Shown: one piece after another, positions 25,697 through 37,800 of the stretch
How the letters are laid out: every line of letters starts with the position of its first letter
Position numbering within the stretch: position 1 is the stretch's first letter
Made by a program: the position numbers and the translations under genes
The notes under the pieces: generated by a model
The model's database searches: none
The model's input: only the letters and a program-made list of their open reading frames with translations
Told to the model about the DNA's origin: nothing
Origin: Mugil cephalus
Taxonomy: Eukaryota; Chordata; Actinopteri; Mugiliformes; Mugilidae
Reading direction: 5' to 3'
DNA: 64,000 nt
NCBI RefSeq assembly: GCF_022458985.1
Contig: NC_061772.1
Span: 26,099,501-26,163,500 of the forward strand

Positions 25697-27155
25697 TAAC
25701 GGTTTCAGAACTGAATTGTGTGAAGTTTGTTTGAAATGCTGTGAAGTGAAAAATCTTGATTTTTGTGGCGTTTATTCAAGTAAAAATGACTCAAAGGGAT
25801 CCGCTCAGTCTCTGTGATTCAGATGTAAATAACGGCGTTTCAAAAAAAAACGATGACACGTTGTAAAACTGTGTCAGTTTTAAAACGTTTTCCTTCTGCT
25901 TCTGTAACATGAGAGAAGTGAGAGACACACGGACGGAAAATGCAGAGAAATGAAAGTTTGAATCAGAACAGATGCAGATAAATCACAGTTCACGCCCTCT
26001 GTGTTATTTATGGAGACGAAATCACTAAGCAGCGCAGGCCATGATGTCTGCGAGTATGCGCACACTTATTGTTGCAGACATATTGTTATGGTCTGATTAT
26101 AATATAATTTATTTATATGTTTTGTTTTGCATATCGTCAGTGACTGTTTTCAGTCCATCTTCATAGTATTTTCAAATATATTTTCTTCAAAATCTACAAG
26201 TCCACATATGTGGATTCATACTTGATGCTACGGATCATGTTAAAATAATTAGTTCAAGAGAATCCTCTGAATATTTTTTGAGGTGTTGGAGGCAGGATGT
26301 CTCCTCCTGTCACTGTTAATAGTGCTCCAGGGAAAACTATTGTCATGCAGTCAACAGCTTTGTGAGTTTGAAACCATCTCCTATTAGGTTGAATGAATAA
26401 AACCAAATAACCACAGCTGGATGAGATTTCTGGGAACATGAAGATAATATTTTTTCAAATAGCAGAGTTTATAGTAATATTAATAATATCCAATTTTCAC
26501 TGATTCTCTCACAGCTGGAAAAAAAAAAAAAGAAGCTCCAGTGTCGTTTCCTGAAATATGGCAAATTTGCACCTCTGAGCAAACAAAACAAAACACACTT
26601 TTTGCTTAAGAACATTTAATTGTCCCAGAGTCTCTCCTGTGGCGCAGTTTCTAGGCATCCGTGGGCGAACGTGTTTCATGCTCCTTCAGCCACATCATGC
26701 CGCACATTTTCAACCTGTCAGCTTCCGTGAGCTCCCTCTCCACCAGGGGAGCAAGACTGGAGGATCTCCGGGACATGTGCTCCGTGCGTCAAACGGGGGG
26801 AAACTTCTCGCGTATTAAGAAATGTTGTCTTTTAATGCAAAATTAAACGGCTTTGCTTGACAAAATCTGCAGGATTAGGCTGCAATTCTCCACGATGTGT
26901 GCACAAACTTTAACGAAGAGCTGCAGACGACGGGCGTGGACGTATTTTCCTGCAGCTAAATGCAATTTCTGCTGTGCATTTCAAACACTGGCGATGGAAT
27001 TGATAGAAAAATATGTCAAAGCTTCATATTGAAAGCTACTTTCTTTAACTGGCCTAATAGACTCAACATGTTATCGCTTTAATAAGCCACGCTGCATCTT
27101 ATTCACACATTTCTGCGTGGTGCAGAAACAATATAACACAAATTAGCTTCTGACT
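25697..27155. other. Intergenic, no gene recognised
   Basis: AT-rich DNA with no exon or RNA gene recognised. Confidence 0.4.
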
Positions 27156-27159
27156 CCGA

Positions 27160-27400
27160 AACGTTGCAGAGCACGCTCGCCCGTCTCCGCGCGGGTCCTC
27201 CCACCCCCCCCCTCCCTCGCTCGAAGTGATCCTTGCTCTTGCGAGATGTTTTTGTCCTGCGTGAGGCTCCGCAGCTGAATGGGCCGCGGTCGGGTGAGGT
27301 GAGTTCAGTTGACCCCGGGGTCACGCCGAGACAATGGCGGCCGGGCCTCTATAGGAAGAACAAAACAGAGACACCCGGGCTCATGGCCCCCGCTGAGGGG
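27160..27400. promoter_or_regulatory. CpG-rich patch between efnb2 and miR-17-92
   Basis: This short stretch has many CpG dinucleotides (GCTCGCCCGTCTCCGCGCGG, GGGCCGCGGTCGGGTGAGG) in otherwise AT-rich DNA, and includes GACAATGGCGGCCGGG. It could be a promoter of an unannotated transcript or an enhancer. No exon structure is evident. Confidence 0.3.
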
Positions 27401-30400
27401 AGGGGCTTAGATATGGTAGGCCATCTTAGGAAAAAAAGGGGGCAGAAGTGGTGCTGCATCAGGAGGGGAAGTTTTGGATCTCAAATTCAGGCTTGAATAG
27501 GACAAGTGTGGCGTTTTAAAGTGTCCGTTATAGCAGCTCTGCAGCAGCTTTATCGTGCAAAACCGACCGAATGGTTTCCTGTGTGTGTGTTAGCGTTCGA
27601 GCATTTTTCCCTCCACATCTGCATCCCAAAATAATTTAAAATATCACATTAAGAGTTGTCATGCTGACATGCTTTTGAACGTGATTCCTGCTCTGCTGCA
27701 CAAACCTCTGGCTATCGTTTTCTGCAGAGAGCACCGGGCTCGGAGTGGAGGGGGAGGTCTAATAAGGAGAGCCGTAAGCTTTTATCTGACCCCATGGGAC
27801 GATGTGAGGTCTACAACCTCCCTGTGTCCACCCACCCCCCACCTCACTTCCATATGCAGAGGAACTACTCTCTTTGTGTGGGGGGTTGGGGGGTCATGAC
27901 TGAGCGCTAACACTCCCACAGTGTGCTCAGAGAAGTGGAGGAGGACAGCTATGTGTATACATATATATATATATGTGTGTGTGTGTAGATATATTTATAT
28001 GAAGTCGAGAAAAAGCTTGAAACCACCTGAGCAGAGGACTTTCGAAACACTGGCAAGCGTCACAGGAAACACGCGAGGAAATGTTAAACCCTCGATAAGC
28101 TCCGGTGCATGTTTGCTTCCAACTTTTTTTTCTAGACGACAGAAACTGCCAAGGAAGTGTTCAGTGCTTCCTCTTACAGTGTTACTATAGTACAGTATCT
28201 AGTTTTATAGTTCCCTCTGCTGGCCAGCTCCTATACTGTATCACGCTCTTAATGTTTGCAACAATTTAAATGATTTAACGTATTTCAATAGATCGTTAAA
28301 AAAAACGGAGGAAAGCATGTTTTTTTTTTTGTTGTTGTTTTTTTTCCAAACCATAAAGCACATCTGTCACTCAAGAGTGAGATGCAAATTAGCAATGAGC
28401 TGTTGCAGTTCTAGTACTTGGCCCTGAAATGTATAATAACCCTTCATAATACATTTTCTCAAATCTCCTGTTTTATTTTTAGCACCCGAGCGTTTCGGTG
28501 CAATTGGAGAAAAAGTGGAATCGAATTTTGGGATCCCTCGTTCCTTTGTTATTAAATTTCATTGCATTGGAGGTTGGTGGGTGAAAAGGACTTCTTCTAT
28601 GGTTTTATTTGACTGTGTGCTTTACATGTTTCTCCTGTGAACAAGGAAATCACTGACTGTTGGTCGTTTTTAACCTGTTCTTAAAGCCACAAGGAGAAAT
28701 CGTACCTCTAGTTTTCAGCGGCGCAAGAACGAACTAAACCTGTTTTTCTCTCGACAGACACAGAACATTTAAAAATACAATAAAAACAACGGTTTATTTC
28801 ACTTTTATGTGAAGATGTTTCGTTGGCTGAAACACCCGAAATGTGGAAGGAGATTTTTGTATTTGTCTTTTATAAAAACTTGCTTTTTTTTTTTTAAATT
28901 AATTTATTATTATTGGAAGAAGAATTCAATGCAATGCAAGTAATGTGAAGTAAAAAATACTCAAAATACCTCAAAACTGTTTGGTGCCTGAGTGCTTTTA
29001 TTACATTATTCTCCTCCATTCGTAGCCTTATTCCTTTTCCAGCTGAAAATGGGTCAAAAATATTTAGGTGTGGCCTTCCAGTTACACGCTGCATTAATCC
29101 TTAACTAAAAGGAGATGGACTAAATCATATTACCAGGTAAAATAATCCACAAGAATGTGTCTAATGCAGGAACACATTTTATAACAAATTAAAAAAACTA
29201 AAAGAAATCAGCATTTATGAGCATTTGTTCAATAAAGGCCACACGGATGTCGCACCACAAATCATTACAATTTCTCCAAATGCAGAAAAGTTGTTAAAAA
29301 GCGTTTTAACGATTACAAACAAATATGCAACTAAAGTGGTCAGAAGTTTGAGTCTTAACTAGATGCAGGAAAACAATGTGGAGTCTGACATCCTGTCTGT
29401 CTGTGGGCCCTGAATTTGTTGCAGTGCTCTTCAGATGTGGTTCGATGCTCATTGGTGTGAAGTCTCTAAAACATCCAGCTGTTTTGTTTTAAATCCGAGA
29501 AGAAAGCCAAGAGTGAGCATATTGTGAACAGTAAAAATGTACGAGCTCATAAAATCACAGGAGCCTGTCCTAATCCTGAAGATTTTATGAACGTCAACGA
29601 CTTAAATGTGCCATAATTTATAACTCTGTCCAAACTATCTGAAGTTTTAACTGTTATGGTTATTGTAAGAAAAGGAACAGTTGGCCACAGTTTACCTTGA
29701 ACAGTTTCTAACACAAATAAACAGATTCATTTAAAGAAACACCTAAAACATCTATAATTTGTCACCACAGTTCTTATCTGTTTAATTAGTTTGCCTTTCC
29801 AAAAGTTAGTTTAATTATTCTAGCATAATTACATGTTTTGCGTTACATATATATATATTTACATGTTATTTATCTTAAGTTGAACTTATTTTTGCAAAAC
29901 AGTTTATACAATTTCCATGTAAGCTTTGTTTAAGAGTAAAGTTGACTAATAGAAAGAGAACCAACTTTTTTTATTAGTTAAATAAACAGTAATTTGGATG
30001 CTTTAATCTGTTTTGACTAAACTAAATAAATACATTTATTTATTAAAAATAGTTTCAGGACATTTAAAGACAAAAATATTTTTAAAACAAATGTTTTACT
30101 GTCACTGTAACAAAAGGCAACTTTTAACTTCATCCCCTTGCACCTAAACCATGTCTATGATAATAATGTAATTAATGTAATGTAATGCAATTAATAAATG
30201 TTTCTTTACTGTATTTATTTGCTTTATTTGGCCTGCATATAAGTAAATCCACAATATTAGAATAAATTGTCTTTGTGATTAAAACATTTCAACAAAACAT
30301 GTTTAATTTTAAAACGATATATAAATAAAAGCTGTTTTCTTTTTTTATTTATTCACTTTTAAATCTAAGAGGTATAGGTCGACGTGTATTAAAATTACGT

Positions 30401-30780
30401 ACTTTAAGCTAATTTCCAAGTAGCAACAGGTTAATTTATATATAAATATATATTTATTAGGTAATTAGTTCCTATCTGCGCTATTATATATATATTTAAA
30501 AAAAAAATCAAATGAATATAACGCCCATGGTGTAAGATTTTATACACAGCCTATATGTGGAAATGCATAAACTTAAGGTGCCATAAGGTGCGTAATAAGC
30601 TGCTCTCCGTTATGCGTGCGAATGATTTCTGTATTAATGGGGTGGTGAAAAACAGCAAGCGTGTTTCCCTGTCCTTCCTCTGGAGAGGTGGAGGCTGTTT
30701 GCTTGGAGATGTGGGTCGGAAGTACCGTAGTTTATGTATGCTAATATGGGAGTTGGGGGTTGTAGCTAGATATTTACGTT
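27401..30780. other. Intergenic, AT-rich, no gene recognised
   Basis: Mostly AT-rich sequence with TA and GT microsatellites (27959-27987, 30438-30500). No conserved coding or RNA pattern was recognised. Confidence 0.4.
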
Positions 30781-30789
30781 CAGTGGGAG

Positions 30790-32350
30790 CCGCCCTTCAT
30801 TCACCCACATGGTTACCAACTGGTCGCCTTCGCGCCACTTTCCCAACCCCGCAATCATCTTTTTACGCAGCGTATCTGGGCCACAAACGCACCCATGGTC
30901 GGCTCGGGTGTCACTTCACGTCTCGTTTTAGTCCGCCGCTAGAAAAGTTTGCGGGATAGTTGCGTATTTATTCGCCTCTTTTTGTCGGCGAGAGACTACA
31001 CGGCAGCCCGAGCAAGTGAGCGAAGATGGTGGATTTCGGCTGGTGAGTGTCTACCGAGCGCATGTTTATCGGCAAGGAAGTCGTTTTTTTTTTTTTTTTT
31101 TTTTTTTTCAATGTGTGTGTGTTTTTTTTGTGTGTGAGGGGGTTATTATTTAATGTTTTGTTTCACGCGTGTATTGCATCTTTTTTTTTTTTTTTTACTT
31201 GGCTTTCATTATCGCACCGCAACCAAACGTTAACGCAGGGGGAAGATATGTTGGCGATGAAAACAGTGAGTGCACCGTGAGGCGCATGGCAGCCCCCTCG
31301 GCTCCACCATTGAGGGAATGAGGGAGATTTGAAAAAGCTGGAGCTCGCTCCGCTCCGCTTCTTTTTTTTTTATGTATATATATATATATATATATTAGCA
31401 ACTAGTTGGGAAAAATATTCCACCCTCTCGGCAACGACTTGGGGAGCAAACGCGGCGCTCGTATATTTGAAAAGTTAGTTTGTTTGTCAATTTGCTGCTC
31501 GGTCTCGAGTGCAGTGGTGTGTGAGTTAAAGTGCCCCCCAGAACAAAGCAGCAGCACATGGGGCAGCTACAGGCCGCGCGGTTTAGCCTACATAGCTTAG
31601 CCGCATAAACATAAAAGTTCCTTATCAGAGACCTAACGTAACATTCATGGGTCGAGTTTCTTTACTGAGGTTTGGACGGGGCGAGAAACCAAGCGCCACA
31701 TATGTAGTTGGTGTATATGTATATATTTAAATATATTTTTTCAAAACGTGGGGGCTCGTTTGTTGTTGGCTAATGGCTAATCAGTGTCGTCAAACTCTGG
31801 ATTTATTAGCTTGTAAATGACATTTAAAAACGAGTTGGGAGGTTCTAGTAGAACCAGCCTCGACTGTCCGTGTACATTTCAGAGTTGTAGCTGGGTGGGG
31901 GGGATATATTTGCCATGTTTTCGTGAAGCTAACTACAACAGTAGCTAAGCTACTTAGCTGCTAGCCACTGCTGCTCCTACACGGACGCTAGCCTTGTTTT
32001 CTAGTGCGCCGTGATTTCCACCCTCATCCCCCTTTTACGAACAAACAACACGCAAACTCTTATATTTTACCGTGCGACGTGACATTTAAGTTTAGCCTGT
32101 TTGGGTTTTTAAAAGTCGTTTATGTGCTAAGGTTGGCGCACTTCGAGGCGCCATGTTAAAACAAGGTGGGGGAGGGGTGAACAACACTGCTCTGTGCGCA
32201 TGCGCCCCACGCGTCGCAGGGGCCGCAGGTTGTGCTGCTCATTCATGTTTTCACTGACCTCGTGTTGCTTCAATAAACCACAACACGTCGACTGCGATCT
32301 GTACATTTATAATCAATCAACCGATGCTAGTCAAGCGCGCTAATGGCGGG
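30790..32350 (+). promoter_or_regulatory. CpG-rich promoter region of the miR-17-92 host
   Basis: CpG density rises sharply around 30800-31080 and again near 31960-32350, with homopolymer T runs between. It precedes the microRNA cluster in the same orientation. An NRF1-like word, TGCGCATGCGCC, lies at 32195-32206. The mammalian host promoter is also a CpG island upstream of the cluster. Confidence 0.55.
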
Positions 32351-32393
32351 GAAATCCTGACACCGTCCGTGTTTTAGATTTATACACGAATCA

Positions 32394-32399
32394 CACGTG
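32394..32399. promoter_or_regulatory. E-box CACGTG in host intron
   Basis: A canonical MYC/MAX-type E-box lies about 200 bp upstream of the miR-17 hairpin, in the putative intron. In human, MYC activates the cluster through E-boxes in the first intron, so the position is suggestive. The core is only six bases and could be chance. Confidence 0.4.
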
Positions 32400-32596
32400 C
32401 GCACGTATCAGCCTGTATGGGTAACTTGTTGCAGTGCTGAATTATCATTATCACCATCTAACTGCATTTGTGCACTCTCTCTCTTTTTTTTTTTTTTCTT
32501 TCTCCCCTTAAATTTCAGATCCACCATCCACAAGGTCCAAGACCCTCAAGCCAAGTTTCGCCACGGAGCAGCGGGACCATCTCTCCTGCTGTGATC

Positions 32597-32683
32597 TGTC
32601 TGTGTATTGTCAAAGTGCTTACAGTGCAGGTAGTACTATGCAATACCTACTGCAGTGGAGGCACTTACAGCAATATCCAGACA
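32597..32683 (+). ncRNA. mir17: pre-miR-17 hairpin
   Basis: The 5p arm at 32611-32633 matches miR-17-5p exactly (CAAAGTGCTTACAGTGCAGG then TAG), seed AAAGTGC. The 3p arm at 32649-32670 begins ACTGCAGTGGAGGCACTT and pairs with it around an ACTATGCAATAC loop. Flanking TGTCTGTGTATTGT and GCAATATCCAGACA extend the stem. It is the first hairpin of the cluster. Targets known for the family include cell-cycle and TGF-beta pathway genes. Confidence 0.97.
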
Positions 32684-32735
32684 CTGGTGTGGCGTGCCCG
32701 CTTTTAATGTAACATGTCGTTTTTTGAAGTACTGT

Positions 32736-32820
32736 CTTTGTGCTAAGGTGCATCTAGTGCAGATAGTGAAATAGACTAGCACCTACTGCCCTAAGTGCTC
32801 CTTCTGGCATAAGGGGCTGT
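32736..32820 (+). ncRNA. mir18a: pre-miR-18a hairpin
   Basis: The mature arm at 32744-32766 matches miR-18a-5p (TAAGGTGCATCTAGTGCAGA then TAG), seed AAGGTGC. The 3p arm ACTGCCCTAAGTGCTCCTTC starts at 32785. Stem and loop fit the known precursor, second in the cluster. Confidence 0.97.
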
Positions 32821-32878
32821 GATATGCGCCACCAGACAATATTTTTTTTTTTATCTCTAATTGGGCTCTTAATATCTC

Positions 32879-32960
32879 GCAGTTCTCTGCTAGTTTTGCA
32901 TAGTTGCACTACAAGAATAGATGAGTTGTGCAAATCTATGCAAAACTGATGGTGGCCTGC
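32879..32960 (+). ncRNA. mir19a: pre-miR-19a hairpin
   Basis: The 3p arm at 32927-32949 matches miR-19a (TGTGCAAATCTATGCAAAAC then TGA), seed GTGCAAA. The 5p arm AGTTTTGCATAGTTGCACTA starts at 32892. The outer stem pairs GCAGT near 32879 with CCTGC near 32956. The miR-19 family is known to repress PTEN. Confidence 0.97.
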
Positions 32961-33101
32961 TTGCTCTCCACCTGTTAGATTTTTATTTTGTTTTTGGGGG
33001 TGTCGTATCAAATATAATCTGATATAATACACCAGTAATGTTTTTTTTTTTTTTAAATAAACCAGGAGTGTTTGACAGCTCGCACCCGGAGATCTCAGTT
33101 T

Positions 33102-33179
33102 CAGCAGTACTAAAGTGCTTATAGTGCAGGTAGTGTGTTTTCCCTATCTACTGCAATGTAAGCACTTGAAGTATTTCTA
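33102..33179 (+). ncRNA. mir20a: pre-miR-20a hairpin
   Basis: The 5p arm at 33111-33133 matches miR-20a (TAAAGTGCTTATAGTGCAGG then TAG), with the miR-17 family seed AAAGTGC. The 3p arm ACTGCAATGTAAGCACTTGA starts at 33150. It is fourth in the cluster. Confidence 0.97.
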
Positions 33180-33259
33180 ACTGCATCTTTCTAAACCCAG
33201 ATGTGTATTTATAAAAAAAAAAAAAAAAAAAAAAAAGCAACATGGACAGACCTGTTAAT

Positions 33260-33345
33260 CATTGCCTGGTCAGTTTTGCTGGTTTGCATTCAGCTTTAAC
33301 AGATGTTTGCTGTGCAAATCCATGCAAAACTGACTATGCTGATGA
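33260..33345 (+). ncRNA. mir19b: pre-miR-19b hairpin
   Basis: The 3p arm at 33311-33333 matches miR-19b (TGTGCAAATCCATGCAAAAC then TGA). The 5p arm AGTTTTGCTGGTTTGCATTC starts at 33272. It shares its seed with miR-19a, from which it differs at one mature-arm base. Confidence 0.97.
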
Positions 33346-33443
33346 ACTGTTTCCTACAGAGTGGGCTTGGGGTTTATTTTTTTTTTTCCCTCGGAGTGTG
33401 TGGTGGGTTTCTGCACATGGCTTCACTGTCTGGAGATGTCCCT

Positions 33444-33518
33444 TCCCGTGCAGGTGGGGATTTGTAGCAATGCTGTGTACCTGGAGGGTATTGCACTTGT
33501 CCCGGCCTGTATAGGAAC
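33444..33518 (+). ncRNA. mir92a: pre-miR-92a hairpin
   Basis: The 3p arm at 33489-33510 matches miR-92a (TATTGCACTTGTCCCGGCCT then GT), seed ATTGCAC. The 5p arm AGGTGGGGATTTGTAGCAAT starts at 33452. It is the last hairpin, about 37 bp before the host poly(A) signal. Confidence 0.97.
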
Positions 33519-33554
33519 GAGGAGACGGAGCTGACCTGGACTTTTACCCTCATT

Positions 33555-33560
33555 AATAAA
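33555..33560 (+). terminator. Poly(A) signal AATAAA of the miR-17-92 host
   Basis: A canonical AATAAA lies 37 bp past the miR-92a hairpin, in an A/T-rich context and in the transcript orientation. It is a plausible 3' end for the primary transcript. Confidence 0.55.
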
Positions 33561-33579
33561 AACTACTGCATTCGACTGT

Positions 33580-34700
33580 GAAATGTTTTCTCTCTTTGAC
33601 AATCGATGTAATGCATCTGTTTTATGCTGGTTAATTGTAATGTTGCTTGAAACTTATTAAACACTTTTTAAAGACATATTTCATCCTGTCTTCTTTATCG
33701 TGTCAGTGTCTAATTAATAGTGTGATAATACAACCTCAAAATAAACCAAATATAGGCTTGAATTATTGGCATTACTTAAATTACATTTCTCATACACTGC
33801 CCGAACCCAGCAAACAATATGTGGTCATTGAGTTTTCTTTTACTGTTATATAAATTGAGTTATTATAAATAAATGTTATAATTTATTGTTTTACAAAGGG
33901 GAACAATAAATTGTGTGGCTACATATTTTGTAAGTTTTATGACCGATCCACCCCAGAAATATTAAAATGGACGGCAATGGGTGTTTAATGTGCATAGAGT
34001 ATTTTTAGCTAAACGTTTAAGCTCAATAAATTTGACTTGTATCATTTGGGATTTGTTGAAGGCACAGGAAATGTATTTTCACATTCACAATCCCCATAAA
34101 TCGTAGACATGATGCCGTTGTAAATTATTTTAAATTATACAGTGAAAAGAAAAAGCTAAATTGCTCATATTATTTTACTCATCAAAGTCATTACACACAA
34201 AATTATACAATATGAATAGCAAAACTAATTTCTGTGTCACGTTTTTTTTAAGCACATAAACTAAACGTGTCACAAATCACCCTTTTACGATAAATCACGG
34301 CTCGGTGTTGGAGAGGCGCGTCCGCTAGATGGCGCTGTCGGGCTGCGCGTCGCATGCAGCCTCCTGGCGCAGGTAACGCTGCGGTACCGCCTCTCCTGTC
34401 GGTCCAACCAACTTGGACAACATGCCGCTCTCACACAAGACAAGTCACACCGCAGCAACTTTCTGACCGAGTCTGGATTTAAAGGTTTTTTACCCGGAGC
34501 GTCACCCCACAACAACAACACACACACACACACACACACAAACTCCACACCAGGGTCCACGCTGAATCCTGACTCGTGAGATGCGAACTCACCTGATACC
34601 TGGTGTCTAGGGGGGTTTTGGAGAAGCGTGACTTTTTAAATATTCTTCTTTTTTAGTTATTATTTTTTTTCTTGGAGCACTTACTCTGGATTTTATTAAG
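33580..34700 (+). promoter_or_regulatory. Intergenic and gpc5 5' region
   Basis: AT-rich up to about 34280, then GC/CpG-rich from 34285 to 34460 ahead of gpc5 exon 1, with a (CA)n run at 34517-34541. No clear TATA element is placed well for the start codon. The promoter call rests on position and base composition. Confidence 0.4.
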
Positions 34701-34851
34701 ATGAACGTCCAGTGGACCTGCTGCCTTTATCTCCTGGTTTGTTGCGTCGGATCTGGACTCGGGATCCCAAACAAATGCGACGAAGTGAGCAAAGTTTTCC
34801 AACTCAAGCAAATTGGACCGGTACAGCTGCTGCCTTCAAGTCCCAGATCAG
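34701..34851 (+). CDS. gpc5: gpc5 exon 1 (signal peptide)
   Basis: The start ATG opens MNVQWTCCLYLLVCCVGSGL, a good secretion signal, followed by PNKCDEVSKVFQLKQIG and LLPSSPRSG. The exon ends in phase 1 at a GTATGT donor. Human glypican-5 has a similar TCEEVRKLFQ segment after its signal peptide. Confidence 0.93.
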
Positions 34852-37800
34852 GTATGTTAAGAGTTTTTTGCTCCAAGGCTGAGCTCAAAACCAGACAATA
34901 ACGCAGATTTATTCGCTCACATCTTCATATATTTCTTTTTTTTTTTTTTTTCCACGCACCAGACACCGACTGAGAGAAACGCAACGCCTTCCTATTAAGA
35001 TCTGTAACTGCTTTGTAGATTTTAACCTGTAATTTATTTTCCTTTTTAATTAAGCTTCTCTTTGCAGTTATGAAAAAACAAAAAAACAAAAAATAAAAAC
35101 GCACGCAGTTTATTCACACGTCAGGTGTTTGTCTGCACAATAACAATAGGATGTAACAATAACTACTGGAGGATGATCATTGCATCTTTTTTGTTTTGTG
35201 CAGAATAAAACTCAAAAGTCAGTTCTTAAAAGTCATATCTGCTCTTAATTAATGCTCAAAATTGAGTCTTGGTGCTCTCAGCTCAGGTGCTTCATGCTGA
35301 GCAATAGTTTATAGTCAAAAACGTGTTTGCTATGAAAAAAATAAATAAAAAAACTTGTGTTGTTTTAACCCTGAAACTAAAGCTGCTGAGATTACTCACT
35401 GGTCCTGGTGAAAAAGTGACTCAACACTCCCCCTCCCACCCTCTCTCCCTCCCTCCCTCCTTCCTTTTGGGTGTTTACAGCAGATAAGTGGCTTTCTGGG
35501 ATAAACAGGAATTATTCTGAGTAAAGTTAGGTAAACTAGGCCTCACTTAACTTTCTGAACGCCACCCACGATAATCTGTGTAAGAGTTTCGGGAGGAGGA
35601 GGAGGGGGGGTGGATTTCGGGGTGTGGAAATTTAATGCGAGGCTGTCATAGACTGGGTAAATCTCAGTGTTGACTACCATCCTGCCACAAACTGCTCCCT
35701 GTAAACTCCAATTTCCTTGCTGCTGCTGCTGCTGCTGCTGCTGCGAGGATTCAATTGAGAGAAAACCCTCAAATACCTCCTAAACCTCTAAATAACCCTT
35801 GTAATGCCACGGCCACCGCTCCTGCCCCGTAAACGAGCCCGTGTTGATTTAAGCCCCCGTGCTGTTTCACTGCAAGATTGCAAACTGGAAAGTACTTTAC
35901 TCTGAGATGAATTCTGCCTCCTTTTTAGCGACGATAAGATCCTGATGCAGAAGATGCTGCTGTGAAAAACAAAAAAAAAAAAACTACCGCTGACCTTTCT
36001 GGCAGCCTCTCATGCCTAAAAACGTTTTCCAAGTCCAAATTCATCTTGATAATGAGAAGATGTAAATTGACATAGATTAATGCTCCTGATATTACATCAC
36101 TAAGTAAATGGGAGATAACAAGAGCTTTGGTTTGGACTTTAAATGTGATTTGAGGAGTTTATCTATAATTAAGTCTAAGTTTGTGGAAAGAGAGAGAGAG
36201 AAACGTCCCCCAGACATTCCAGGAATCTGAGAGAAGGTAGAGCTGTTTCCACGTTTTGATAAGAAGAGCCTTCGGTCCAGTCCAGGCCAGAACGCAGCGA
36301 GTCAGAGGTCCACCGCCTCGGCCAAAAACCGCAGCGTTGGAAGTGGAGATAGTTCTGTGAAGCATCTGGGTTAAAGAAGCAAGACCTCGGGGCGCTTTCA
36401 TGTTGTCTGTCTTATCTGGGAGACTTTGAATTCCTCCACGTGTGCCATCACCTGCTCCGCTCCCTCCACCTCCTCCTCCTCCTCCTCCTCCTCCTCCTCC
36501 TCCTCCTCTTTGCTCTCGCAGGCAGCTGATAGCGTCTCTGGCAGCGGCTCCCCCCTCGCCCTGCCTAGGCACGTCGGGGAGGCCGAGGCTTTTTTTGGGA
36601 CGCTTCTAAAGATGTTTGGATTGTCCCGTGCTTGTGCAAGATTGCTTACATTTGCAGGTAGTGGAAGAATCTGAAAGACATCAGTCGGGAGAGTCGATAA
36701 GGCTTTGAATCAGATCTCTCTCCCGCTCCACTAAAGGGTTCTTCTTATGTGCTGTAAAAAAAAAATAAGAAAAAATAAAAAAACCACGAGCGTTGTTTGT
36801 CTTCCTCAGCTGTCTGCGACTTTGAAGTAATTCACGTTTTTCAGAATCAGCTGCTGATGTTTCACGTGGATATGACACATTTCCTAATCATTTTAAACAG
36901 CAGGCATCAAATATCATCATGTGTTATTTTTTTTTTATACGTCTCTAGGATGCTCGTAGCCGGGCCCATCTCTCGGTTCCAGTGTATTTTTTTTGTCCTC
37001 AGCTTAACAAACCATCATCAGACTTCATTCTTGCTTAACCTTTAACACGTTTATGATCATGAGCACGTTAGCATTTAGCTAACGGCATGACTGAGCTGCC
37101 GATGTTCTCCTGCCGACGAAGTGAGCCGAGGCTGGGAGTGACTTTTAGAGACCAGACACTTATTCATAGCTGCGGGCAGTCTGGGCTGTCAAAATCCACC
37201 TGATTTGACACCCTGTCTGCGGAATGAGTAAATGAAAGTGGAGCGCCCTAAAGACAGCTCGCAAATCCCTAACCCAGTTTACGCCTTTCATGTCTTCGCA
37301 GTAAATATGAGTCACAGAGGTAAGCGTTTGTACAGGAATAATAAATAAATAAATAAATAAAAAAACAAGAGATTACCAAACATTTCACAAGTTTCATGAT
37401 CATAAGTGTTTCCTGATCCTAAATGACTCTACCGTATGTTTGCAAGATGCACCAAATTAATAACATGGATCATTTTTTACTCAACTTATAATGATAATAT
37501 GTGAGAGACCCAAACTGGGGCTGCACAACAAACTCGTTTCAGACTTATAATTTAATGTCACTCTCCTCTGCTGATTGTAATTACTTTACACTGATTACAC
37601 TGATTCTTAATATTATGTAGGTCTCACTTTTGTCTCTAAGACAGTTGTTACTCCTCAGAGAATGGACATGGACCTTCTGAGGGTGTCCTGTGGGGTCTGG
37701 GGACAGGATATTGAGCGGAGGGGCCTTTGTAGATTATCCCATCAGTTTGGGATCTAGTGACTTTGGAAGCCAGGTCAACACCTTGTGCTGTTCTTCATGT

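Larger units (their letters stand above)
31000..33580 (+). ncRNA. mir17hg: miR-17-92 primary transcript (host gene)
   Basis: This is the proposed primary transcript carrying six microRNA hairpins. A candidate first exon ends at 31042 with a GTGAGT donor. A candidate last exon starts at 32519 after a strong polypyrimidine tract and TTTCAG acceptor, and contains all hairpins. An AATAAA signal is at 33555-33560. The exact transcription start is not defined by sequence. The short frame starting ATGGTGGATTTCGG in exon 1 is not persuasive as coding. In human the homologous gene is MIR17HG, which also lies directly upstream of GPC5. Regulation in mammals involves MYC and E2F factors. Confidence 0.6.

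Noticed and set aside
26640..26680. tRNA-like GTGGCGCAG word suggesting a tRNA or SINE head
   Set aside because: No cloverleaf or B box at the right spacing could be found.
30555..30959. 134-residue open frame upstream of the microRNA host
   Set aside because: No known domain, covers promoter-like CpG-rich DNA, and the translated residues show no conserved pattern.
36426..36674. Ser-rich open frame in gpc5 intron 1
   Set aside because: The serine run comes from the (CCT)n microsatellite.
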